DNA from: Actinomycetota bacterium
GTDB lineage: Bacteria > Actinomycetota > Acidimicrobiia > Acidimicrobiales > CADCTF01
NCBI GenBank assembly: GCA_019348305.1
Contig: JAHWJQ010000144.1
Coordinates: 1 to 5,508 of the forward strand
Direction of reading: 5' to 3'
Length of the DNA stretch: 5,508 nucleotides
Positions 1-5,400 of this stretch are shown here, piece by piece. Every line of letters begins with the position of its first letter. Positions within the stretch are counted from its first letter, which is position 1. A model generated the notes under the pieces. It was not told the DNA's origin, did no database searches, and was given only the letters and a program-made list of their open reading frames with translations. The position numbers and the translations under genes are program-made.

Positions 1-1862
1 AGGAGGCAGCCCGCAAGCTCGGCTTCGCCGCCCGCAGGACCATGGAGGCGGCCCAGCGCCTGTACGAGAACGGCTACATCACCTACATGCGCACCGACAG
101 CACCACCCTGTCGGACACCGCTTTGGAGGCTGCCCGCGCCCTCGTACGGGAGAAGTACGGGCCGGCCTACCTGCCGGACAAGCCCAGGGTCTACGCCAAG
201 AAGGTCAAGAACGCCCAAGAGGCCCACGAGGCGATACGGCCGGCGGGGGAGGCGTTCCGCCTGCCGGAAGACGTGCGCCGGGAGGTGCCGAGCGACGAGG
301 CCCGGCTCTACGAGCTGATCTGGATGCGTACGGTCGCATCGCAGATGGCCGACGCCGTCGGTCACACGGTGACCGTGCGCATCGCCGGCACGTCGAGTGC
401 CGGTGAGGACGTCGAGTTCGCCACCAGCGGCACGGTCATCACCTTTCCGGGCTTCCGCCGGGCCTATGTCGAGGGCTCCGACGACCCGGAGGCCGAACTG
501 GCCGACAAGGAGCGACCGCTGCCGGGGCTCTCGGCCGGCGACCGGCTGTCGCTGGAGGGCCTCGAGCCCAAGGAGCACTCCACCAATCCTCCTGCCCGCT
601 ACACCGAGGCGTCTCTGGTCAAGAAGCTCGAGGAGCTGGGCGTGGGGCGGCCCTCGACCTACGCCTCGATCCTCGACACCATCCAACAGCGCGACTACGC
701 CCGCAAGCGGGGCAGCGCCCTGGTCCCCACCTTCACCGCCTTCGCCGTCACCGCGCTCCTCGAACGCCACTTCCCCCAACTCGTCGACTACGGGCTCACC
801 GCAGCAATGGAGGACGACCTCGACGAGATCGCCAACGGCGGCCAGGAACGCATCCCCTGGCTGCGCCGCTTCTACTTCGGGAACGGTCGAGCGGGCTTGA
901 GGACCCTGGTGTCGGAGCGCCTCGACGAGATCGACCCGGTGGAGATCAACAGCATCCCGATCGGCGGCGACATCGTGGTGCGGGTGGGAAAGTACGGGCC
1001 TTACCTGCAGCGGGGCGAGGCGCGGGCGTCGGTGCCCGAGGACCTGGCACCCGACGAGTTGACCCCGGAACGGGCCCAGGCACTGCTGGACGCCCCGAGC
1101 GGCGACCGCGAGCTGGGCATCGACCCCGAATCGGGGCTACCCGTCTACGCCCGGGCCGGGCGGTTCGGGCCCTACGTGCAGCTCGGGGAGCCCGACAGCG
1201 CGAGCAAGACCAAGCCCCGCACGGCGTCGCTGTTCAAGTCGATGACACTCGACACGATCTCGCTGGAGGAGGCTCTGACGCTGCTCACCCTGCCCCGTGT
1301 GGTGGGTACCGACCCGGCGGACGGCGAAGAGATCACCGCCCAGAACGGCCGCTACGGGCCCTACCTGGCCAAGGGTGGTGACAGCCGCAGTCTCGACCGC
1401 GAGGAGCAGCTGTTCACGGTGAGCCTGGAGGAGGCGCTCGCCATCTTCGCCCAGCCCAAGCAGCGCCGGGGGCAGCAGCGGGCGGCAGCTCCTCCCCTGG
1501 CCGAGCTCGGCAACGATCCCGTGAGCGGGCAGCCGGTAGTGGTCAAGGAGGGCCGCTTCGGTGCCTACGTGACCGACGGTGAGACCAATGCCTCCTTGCG
1601 CTCGGGCGACCGCGTCGACTCCATCACCCTGGAGCGGGCGGCCGAGCTGCTGGCCGACCGCCGCGCCCGCGGCCCCGTCACCAAGGGCAGGAAGAAGGCG
1701 GCCGGTTCGAAGAAGGCGGCCGGTTCGAAGAAGGCGGCGGCAAAGGCGGGCGGTTCGAAGAAGGCGGCCGCAAAGGCGGGCGGTTCGAAGAAGGCGGCCG
1801 CAAAGGCGGCCGGTGGTGGCGACAAGGGCACCGGCCAGGCGGGGCCATCGAACCAACCCTGA
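1..1862 (+). CDS. topA: DNA topoisomerase I (type IA), 3' part; start lies upstream of the window
   Basis: Type IA topoisomerase that relaxes negative supercoils through a 5'-phosphotyrosine intermediate. The frame is already open at base 3, before the first ATG at 42, and that upstream stretch reads as family sequence (KLGFAARRTM), so the gene enters from the left and the Toprim domain is missing. The catalytic tyrosine is in GYITYMRTDS, codon 84-86. Other family motifs are HEAIRP (225-242), the YTEASLVK...GVGRPSTYA segment (600-665) and MEDDLDEIANG (about 807-841). The C-terminal half has four repeat modules marked by KYGPYL, RFGPYV, RYGPYL and RFGAYV (roughly 954-1019, 1110-1190, 1299-1394, 1503-1598), and no Cys4 zinc finger, as in actinobacterial TopA. 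A Lys/Ala/Gly tail follows (from about 1680), then TGA at 1860-1862. About 590 residues follow the active-site Tyr, close to mycobacterial TopA as I remember it. The catalytic region looks intact. Confidence 0.98.
   Translation, partial: EAARKLGFAARRTMEAAQRLYENGYITYMRTDSTTLSDTALEAARALVREKYGPAYLPDKPRVYAKKVKNAQEAHEAIRPAGEAFRLPEDVRREVPSDEARLYELIWMRTVASQMADAVGHTVTVRIAGTSSAGEDVEFATSGTVITFPGFRRAYVEGSDDPEAELADKERPLPGLSAGDRLSLEGLEPKEHSTNPPARYTEASLVKKLEELGVGRPSTYASILDTIQQRDYARKRGSALVPTFTAFAVTALLERHFPQLVDYGLTAAMEDDLDEIANGGQERIPWLRRFYFGNGRAGLRTLVSERLDEIDPVEINSIPIGGDIVVRVGKYGPYLQRGEARASVPEDLAPDELTPERAQALLDAPSGDRELGIDPESGLPVYARAGRFGPYVQLGEPDSASKTKPRTASLFKSMTLDTISLEEALTLLTLPRVVGTDPADGEEITAQNGRYGPYLAKGGDSRSLDREEQLFTVSLEEALAIFAQPKQRRGQQRAAAPPLAELGNDPVSGQPVVVKEGRFGAYVTDGETNASLRSGDRVDSITLERAAELLADRRARGPVTKGRKKAAGSKKAAGSKKAAAKAGGSKKAAAKAGGSKKAAAKAAGGGDKGTGQAGPSNQP
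1703..1810 (+). repeat. In-frame tandem repeat encoding the Lys/Ala-rich TopA tail (one 18-bp and three 30-bp units)
   Basis: Each unit opens with CGGTTCGAAGAAGGCGGC. One 18-bp unit (1703-1720) is followed by three 30-bp units (1721-1750, 1751-1780, 1781-1810) that add a CAAAGGCGG-type extension. The 30-bp units differ from each other by only one or two bases. A partial unit (GAAGAAGGCGGC, 1691-1702) precedes the array. In protein these are GSKKAA and GSKKAAAKAG modules. Unit lengths are multiples of three, so gain or loss of a unit keeps the frame. Basic repeat tails of this kind occur on actinobacterial TopA, where they are thought to aid DNA binding and processivity. The near-identity of the DNA, including synonymous positions, suggests recent expansion by slippage or unequal recombination. 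Confidence 0.95.
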
Positions 1863-1885
1863 GCCCGGCGGAGCCCGCGACCTCC

Positions 1886-1891
1886 TAGCCT
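1886..1891 (+). promoter_or_regulatory. Possible -10 element (TAGCCT) upstream of the MFS gene
   Basis: TAGCCT fits the actinobacterial TAnnnT -10 pattern and lies in the 38-bp gap after topA. A transcript starting about 7 nt past it would begin at about 1898, nearly on the GTG at 1901, giving a leaderless or almost leaderless mRNA. No convincing -35 element is visible. The following bases (CCTGGC) match those after the putative tRNA -10 at 5057. Read-through from topA is an equally good explanation for expression. Confidence 0.25.
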
Positions 1892-1900
1892 GGCCGAGCG

Positions 1901-3340
1901 GTGGCGGAGCCCTTCTTGTCAGACGAGGAGCACGACCAAGCAGCAGAGGCCGATCAGCCGACGGTGCCGTCCCTGGGCGACGCCGAGTACATCCCGCCCG
2001 AGGGCTTCAGCACCGCCCGTCTGTTCGGCTCCGCTTCGTTCTTCCGGCTGTGGCTGGCCCAGGTCGCCTCGTCGTTGGGCGACTGGATCGGCTTCGTGGC
2101 CCTCACCGCCCTGGCCACCCGCGTCGGCGGGGGCGGCTCGCCGGAGGCGGCTGTCGGCCTGGTGTTGTCGGCCCGCCTGGTCCCCGGCTTCTTCCTGGCC
2201 CCCGTGGCCGGAGTGCTCGTCGACCGCTGGGACCGCAAGCGGGTGATGGTCGCCTGTGACATCGGTCGCGGTCTGGTCGTCGCCACGCTTCCCTGGGTGG
2301 ACACCGTGGGGGGGCTGGTGTTGGCCTCGCTGCTGCTCGAGATCTTCACGCTGCTCTGGGCGCCGGCCAAGGAGGCGTCGGTGCCCAGGATCGTCCCCGC
2401 CCACTACCTGGCCACCGCCAACTCGCTGTCCCTGGTCGCCGCGTACGGCACCTTCCCGGTGGGATCGGCGCTCTTCGCGCTGCTGGCCGGAGTGGCGGTG
2501 TTCCTCGGTCGCTACGAGGCGCTGGCCGGGCTCAGGGTCGACCAGGAGTTCGTCGCCCTCTACTTCGATGTGGGCACCTTCTTCGTGTCCGCGGCCCTCA
2601 TCTCGACGCTCAACCTGCCCCGCCGGCGAGTGGAGGCGGCCGGTGCCCGCGGCGGCATCGAGCTGGGGGCGGCAGTGCGCGAGGTGAAGGAGGGGTTCGC
2701 CTTCATCGGCCAGAGCCGGCTGATCCGGGCGGTGATGCTGGCCATCGCCACCGGCCTCATCGGCGGCGGCATGCTCGTGCCCCTCGGGCCCCGCTTCGCC
2801 CAGGAGACCCTCGGGGGAGGATCGGCCTCCTTCGGCCTGTTGCTCACCGCCCTCGGCATCGGCGTGGCGGGCGGGATCGTCGCGCTCTCGGTGCTCCAGA
2901 GCCGGCTGCCCCACCTGCGGGTGTTCGTGGTGGCGGTGTTCGGCGCCGGCCTCGCCATCCTCGCCGGCGCCGCCATGTCCGACCTGCGCCCGGCGCTGTT
3001 CTTCGTCTCGCTGCTCGGGATGTTCGCCGGGGCCATCTACGTCCTCGGCTTCACCATCATCCAGACCAACGTGGCCGACGAACTGCGGGGCCGGGTCTTC
3101 GCCACCCTGTACACGATGGTGCGGTTCTGCCTGTTGTTGGCCTTCGCCATCGCGCCGTTCCTGTCCTCCCTGCTCGACAAGTTGTCCCGCGACCTGCTCG
3201 ACCGTCGGGTCGAGCTGGCGGGGCTACAGGTCTCCGTCCCCGGCACGAGGCTCACGCTCTGGCTCGGGGGGCTCATCATCCTGGGTGCCGGGGGACTGGC
3301 CTTGGGCGTTCTGCGTGAGCGACCAGGCGAGCGGGCGTGA
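1901..3340 (+). CDS. MFS permease, 12 predicted helices, Tmk-linked
   Basis: A 479-residue integral membrane protein of the major facilitator superfamily, most like the MFS_3/EntS-type efflux group. An acidic, proline-containing cytosolic N-terminus (about 1-42) precedes some 12 hydrophobic segments near residues 45-75, 83-105, 113-133, 137-153, 173-202, 217-237, 275-296, 308-333, 339-358, 364-387, 401-424 and 450-471. The MFS loop 2-3 signature is GVLVDRWDRKR (104-114), and ADELRGRVF (392-400) is the related motif before helix 11. The substrate cannot be read from sequence. The start is uncertain: GTG 1901 has almost no Shine-Dalgarno, whereas an in-frame TTG at 1916 has GGAG (1906-1909) six bases upstream, giving a protein five residues shorter. 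Its TGA overlaps the GTG start of tmk. In Streptomyces, as I recall, an MFS-like domain is fused to Tmk at this position, so this may be the separate form of that module rather than an ordinary drug exporter. Confidence 0.95.
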   Translation: MAEPFLSDEEHDQAAEADQPTVPSLGDAEYIPPEGFSTARLFGSASFFRLWLAQVASSLGDWIGFVALTALATRVGGGGSPEAAVGLVLSARLVPGFFLAPVAGVLVDRWDRKRVMVACDIGRGLVVATLPWVDTVGGLVLASLLLEIFTLLWAPAKEASVPRIVPAHYLATANSLSLVAAYGTFPVGSALFALLAGVAVFLGRYEALAGLRVDQEFVALYFDVGTFFVSAALISTLNLPRRRVEAAGARGGIELGAAVREVKEGFAFIGQSRLIRAVMLAIATGLIGGGMLVPLGPRFAQETLGGGSASFGLLLTALGIGVAGGIVALSVLQSRLPHLRVFVVAVFGAGLAILAGAAMSDLRPALFFVSLLGMFAGAIYVLGFTIIQTNVADELRGRVFATLYTMVRFCLLLAFAIAPFLSSLLDKLSRDLLDRRVELAGLQVSVPGTRLTLWLGGLIILGAGGLALGVLRERPGERA

Positions 3341-3954
3341 GCGACTCCGCAGGTCGCTGGATCGCCTTCGAGGGCGGCGAGGGCAGCGGCAAGACGACCC
3401 AGGCACTGCTTCTGTCCTCCAAGTTGCAGGCGGTGCTGACCCGGGAGCCGGGCGGGACGGTGGTCGGTGAGCGCATCCGGGCGCTGCTGCTCGACCCCAT
3501 GGTGATCGGGGTGGACGAGCGAGCCGAGACCCTGCTCATGGCCGCCGACCGGGCCCAGCACGTGACCGAGCGGGTGCGGCCGGCGCTGGACGAGGGCAAG
3601 GTCGTGGTGAGCGACCGCTCCGCCTATTCCTCCCTGGCCTACCAGGGCTACGGCCGGGGGCTGGGTGCCGACGCCGTGCGTGCCCTGTGCACGTGGGCGA
3701 CCCGGGGGCTGTGGCCCGACCTGGCCATCCTGCTCGACGTCCCGGCCGAAGTGAGCGCTCAGCGCATGAGGGCCCCGGCCGACCGCATGGAAGCGGCCGG
3801 CGAGGAGTTCCACCGCCGGGTCCATGACGGCTTCCGCCAGCTGGTCGAGGCGGAGCCTGATGTCTGGGTGGTGGTGGACGGCGTCGGCACCGTGCGGGAG
3901 GTGGCCGAGCGAGTGAGCTCGGTCTACCGCCGGTGGGCGGGCATCGATGACTGA
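3337..3954 (+). CDS. tmk: Thymidylate kinase (dTMP kinase)
   Basis: Cytosolic enzyme that phosphorylates dTMP to dTDP with ATP, an essential step to dTTP. At 205 residues it has the usual length. The P-loop FEGGEGSGKTTQ is at residues 11-22 (Lys19), the TREPGGT dTMP-binding motif at 35-41, the SDR motif at 92-94 followed by SSLAYQGYGRG (98-108), and a lid-like segment around RAPADRMEAAGEEF (about 129-142). The stretch between P-loop and TREPGGT is about six residues shorter than in E. coli Tmk as I recall it, and the residue after DR is Ser, a position that varies in the family. All core motifs are intact. The GTG start sits in a GTGA overlap with the MFS stop; the upstream Shine-Dalgarno is weak (AGG at 3325-3327), so translational coupling is likely. 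The 3' end overlaps holB by eight bases. Confidence 0.97.
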   Translation: MSDSAGRWIAFEGGEGSGKTTQALLLSSKLQAVLTREPGGTVVGERIRALLLDPMVIGVDERAETLLMAADRAQHVTERVRPALDEGKVVVSDRSAYSSLAYQGYGRGLGADAVRALCTWATRGLWPDLAILLDVPAEVSAQRMRAPADRMEAAGEEFHRRVHDGFRQLVEAEPDVWVVVDGVGTVREVAERVSSVYRRWAGIDD

Positions 3955-5035
3955 CGGAGGCCCGTCGGCGCTGTACGCCGCGGTGATCGGCCAGGACTCT
4001 GCGGTGGCGAACCTGCGGGCCGCGGCCCGGGCGCCGGTGCATGCCTATCTCTTCGTGGGCCAGGCAGGGACGGGAGTGCGGGAGGCGGCGCGGGCCTTCG
4101 CCGCCGACGTTCTCTGTGACGCCGGCGGGTGCGGCGTGTGTCCCTCCTGCGTCACTGCGCTGGCCGAGCGCCACCCCGACCTCGTCTTCGTCGAACGCAG
4201 CGGCGCCTCGATTCGGGTGCAGGAGATCGACGAGGTCATCCGCCTGGCGTCGAGGCCACCCGGCCAGAGCCGCTTCAAGGTGATCGTCCTCGTGGACTTC
4301 CACCTGGTCGACCAGCACTACGCCCGCCTGCTCAAGACGCTGGAGGAGCCACCGCCCACGACGGTGTTCGTGGTGCTGGCCGAGCAGGTCGCAGCCGAAC
4401 TGGTCACCATCGCCAGCCGCTGCGTCCGGGTCGACTTCGCCCCCCTGGCGCCCGAGGTGATCTGTTCGGTCCTGGTCTCAGACGGGGTCGAGCCGGCCTT
4501 GGCCACGGAGGTGGCCGGCGCCTGCGGGGGCCGGCTGGACCGGGCCCGGCTGCTCGCCGCCGACCCGGGCTTCGCCGCCCGCCGTGCCGCCTGGTGCGGC
4601 GTGCCGACCAGGCTCGACGGTACCGGCGCCGCCGTGGCCGGCATCGCCGAGGAGCTGTTGGGTGGCATCGACACCGTCCTGCACCCCCTCCGGAAGCGCC
4701 AGGCGGACGAGGTCGCCAAGCTGGAGGAGCGGCTCCAGGCCTACGGCCAGCGAGGATCGGGTCACAAGGAGCTGGAGGACCGCCACAAGCGGGAACAGCG
4801 CCGGGTGCGGGCCGACGAGCTCCGTTTCGGCATGGCCGCACTGGCCGCGGTGTACCGGGACGCCCTGGTGGCCGGCGCCCTCGCCGGCGCCGGCACCGCC
4901 CCGGTCAGCCGCCAGGGAGCGGTGGCCGCTCTCCGAGCCCTGGACGCCGCCAGCGAGGCGCTCGTCCGCAACCCCAACGAAGCGCTCCTGGTCCAGGGCT
5001 TGCTCGTCGCCCTGACCGACGCCGCGGAACTCTGA
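3947..5035 (+). CDS. holB: DNA polymerase III clamp-loader subunit delta'
   Basis: A 362-residue AAA+-fold protein that acts as the stator of the clamp loader placing the beta sliding clamp on primed DNA. The N-terminus VIGQDSAV (13-20) is the RFC box-like opening. AYLFVGQAGTGVREAA (33-48) is the Walker A region, but the lysine is Val44 and the next residue Arg45. Cys57, Cys62, Cys65 and Cys68 form the zinc module. The Walker B position reads VLVDFH (114-119), lacking the usual Glu after Asp. LLKTLEEPPP (128-137) and the SRC arginine-finger motif (157-159) are kept. This pattern fits delta', which does not hydrolyse ATP but supplies an arginine finger. The charged stretch with KELEDRHKREQRR (about 274-286) is typical of actinobacterial delta'. 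ATG 3947 overlaps the tmk stop by eight bases (ATGACTGA), implying coupled translation. In M. tuberculosis topA (Rv3646c) and the delta' gene (Rv3644c) are also near neighbours. Confidence 0.95.
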   Translation: MTDGGPSALYAAVIGQDSAVANLRAAARAPVHAYLFVGQAGTGVREAARAFAADVLCDAGGCGVCPSCVTALAERHPDLVFVERSGASIRVQEIDEVIRLASRPPGQSRFKVIVLVDFHLVDQHYARLLKTLEEPPPTTVFVVLAEQVAAELVTIASRCVRVDFAPLAPEVICSVLVSDGVEPALATEVAGACGGRLDRARLLAADPGFAARRAAWCGVPTRLDGTGAAVAGIAEELLGGIDTVLHPLRKRQADEVAKLEERLQAYGQRGSGHKELEDRHKREQRRVRADELRFGMAALAAVYRDALVAGALAGAGTAPVSRQGAVAALRALDAASEALVRNPNEALLVQGLLVALTDAAEL

Positions 5036-5062
5036 AAGCCTGCCCGGGCCGCGAACTAACCT
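5032..5062 (+). promoter_or_regulatory. Putative promoter of the tRNA-Thr gene
   Basis: TAACCT (5057-5062) matches the TAnnnT -10 pattern and lies 11 bases before the mature tRNA. Transcription about 7 bases downstream would leave a short 5' leader of about five bases for RNase P to remove. A weak -35-like CTGAAA (5032-5037), covering the holB stop codon, is 19 bp away. The spacing is a little long, so the -35 call is tentative; the -10 is more convincing. Confidence 0.4.
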
Positions 5063-5073
5063 GGCTCGCCGGC

Positions 5074-5146
5074 GCCCGAGTAGCTCAGACGGCAGAGCAA
5101 CGCACTCGTAATGCGTAGGTCAAGGGTTCGATTCCCTTCTCGGGCT
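5074..5146 (+). tRNA. tRNA-Thr (anticodon CGT), reads ACG
   Basis: The full cloverleaf can be folded by eye. The acceptor stem GCCCGAG (5074-5080) pairs perfectly with CTCGGGC (5139-5145). The D stem GCTC/GAGC is at 5083-5086 and 5095-5098. The anticodon stem ACGCA/TGCGT (5100-5104, 5112-5116) encloses loop CTCGTAA with anticodon CGT at 5107-5109. A five-base variable loop follows (5117-5121), then T stem AAGGG/CCCTT with loop TTCGATT (5127-5133). G1-C72, C2-G71, G35 and U36 agree with known threonine identity elements. The discriminator is T5146, not the A of E. coli tRNA-Thr. CCA is not encoded (CAC follows), so it must be added by the nucleotidyltransferase. The gene begins 38 bp after holB. 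Confidence 0.98.
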
Positions 5147-5177
5147 CACTCACTCTCTCTCTTCTGGTTGAGGCGTG
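5147..5177. other. Convergent tRNA/small-gene gap with a pyrimidine (CT) tract
   Basis: This 31-bp gap separates the 3' end of the tRNA from the stop codon of the minus-strand small gene. It holds a run of C and T with one A per CACT unit at the start (about 5147-5165, including four CT steps). No inverted repeat followed by a T-run is visible on either strand, so no intrinsic terminator can be called for either transcript. Confidence 0.6.
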
Positions 5178-5342
5178 CTAGCTGTCGTCCTCCACCCACC
5201 ACTGCTTCCAGCTCTTCCCGGTGATCACGCCCATCAGTGCGCCGATCACGCCGATGAGCAGGACCACGGCCACCGGGATGCTCAAGGCCTGGAGGTACCC
5301 GTAGGCGCTGATGCCGAACAGCATCCCGAGACCCTGACACAT
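5178..5342 (-). CDS. Small membrane protein of unknown function (54 aa)
   Basis: I do not recognise this family. The frame shows strong coding bias: 51 of 54 codons end in G or C. The protein has a long hydrophobic stretch (about residues 7-39) containing LSIPVAVVLLIGVIGALMG, long enough for one helix or a tight pair, followed by a short hydrophilic tail with KSWKQWW and acidic EDDS. ATG at 5342-5340 is preceded by AGGGG seven bases away. A second in-frame ATG at 5324-5322 has AGGG seven bases upstream; two of the three A/T-ending codons lie between these ATGs, so the shorter 48-residue form is a real alternative. The longer open frame (to 5468) has poor codon bias and a Pro/Arg-rich sequence upstream, so I exclude that part. 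It is divergent from the sigma-factor gene, with 58 bp between the starts, and ends facing the tRNA. Confidence 0.7.
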   Translation of the reverse strand: MCQGLGMLFGISAYGYLQALSIPVAVVLLIGVIGALMGVITGKSWKQWWVEDDS

Positions 5343-5388
5343 TCTCCGGCCCCTGGTGGCGCGAGTGGGTGGCCGAGGCAGCCGGGGG

Positions 5389-5394
5389 TAGGGT
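5389..5394 (+). promoter_or_regulatory. Possible -10 element (TAGGGT) for a leaderless sigma-factor mRNA
   Basis: TAGGGT fits TAnnnT and ends six bases before ATG 5401, so transcription would start on or beside the A of the ATG. No clear -35 is visible, and no GGAA-type ECF -35 that would suggest autoregulation by a SigR/SigH-like factor. The alternative is that AGGG (5390-5393), seven bases before the ATG, is the Shine-Dalgarno. The two readings exclude each other and sequence alone does not decide. Confidence 0.3.
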
Positions 5395-5400
5395 CGGAGC

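Noticed and set aside
1137..1856. Minus-strand open frame (239 codons) opposite the topA 3' end, with RLLRTGRL-type repeats
   Set aside because: The repeats are simply the antisense reading of the TopA tail repeats, and the rest shows no family motif or proper codon bias.
1863..1900. Terminator between topA and the MFS gene
   Set aside because: No stem-loop followed by a T-run. The gap has only short GAGCCC direct repeats, so read-through remains possible.
1919..2914. Long minus-strand open frame (331 codons) opposite the MFS gene
   Set aside because: Its product is a low-complexity His/Gln/Gly/Glu/Arg-rich sequence without hydrophobic core or known motif. Long antisense frames are expected opposite high-GC genes, and the plus-strand MFS signals are unequivocal.
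3037..4318. Two long minus-strand open frames opposite tmk and holB
   Set aside because: Arg/Pro/Gly/His-rich shadow translations of genes with clear plus-strand motifs.
4871..4888. Perfect GC hairpin (GCCGGCG, loop CCCT, CGCCGGC) inside holB
   Set aside because: It lies within coding sequence for Ala/Gly residues, has no T-run and is the kind of palindrome expected by chance at this GC content.
4129..5118. Long plus-strand open frame (329 codons) overlapping holB and running into the tRNA
   Set aside because: Arg/Gly/Pro-rich shadow frame. The holB frame carries all the conserved motifs, and this frame runs through a structured tRNA.
5074..5177. Integration (att) site of a mobile element at the tRNA 3' end
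   Set aside because: tRNA genes often serve as att sites, but there is no repeat of the tRNA 3' end elsewhere in the window and no integrase or phage gene.
5343..5400. Autoregulatory ECF promoter (GGAA...GTT type) upstream of the sigma-factor gene
   Set aside because: No GGAA-type -35 with a suitably spaced partner is present on the plus strand of this gap.
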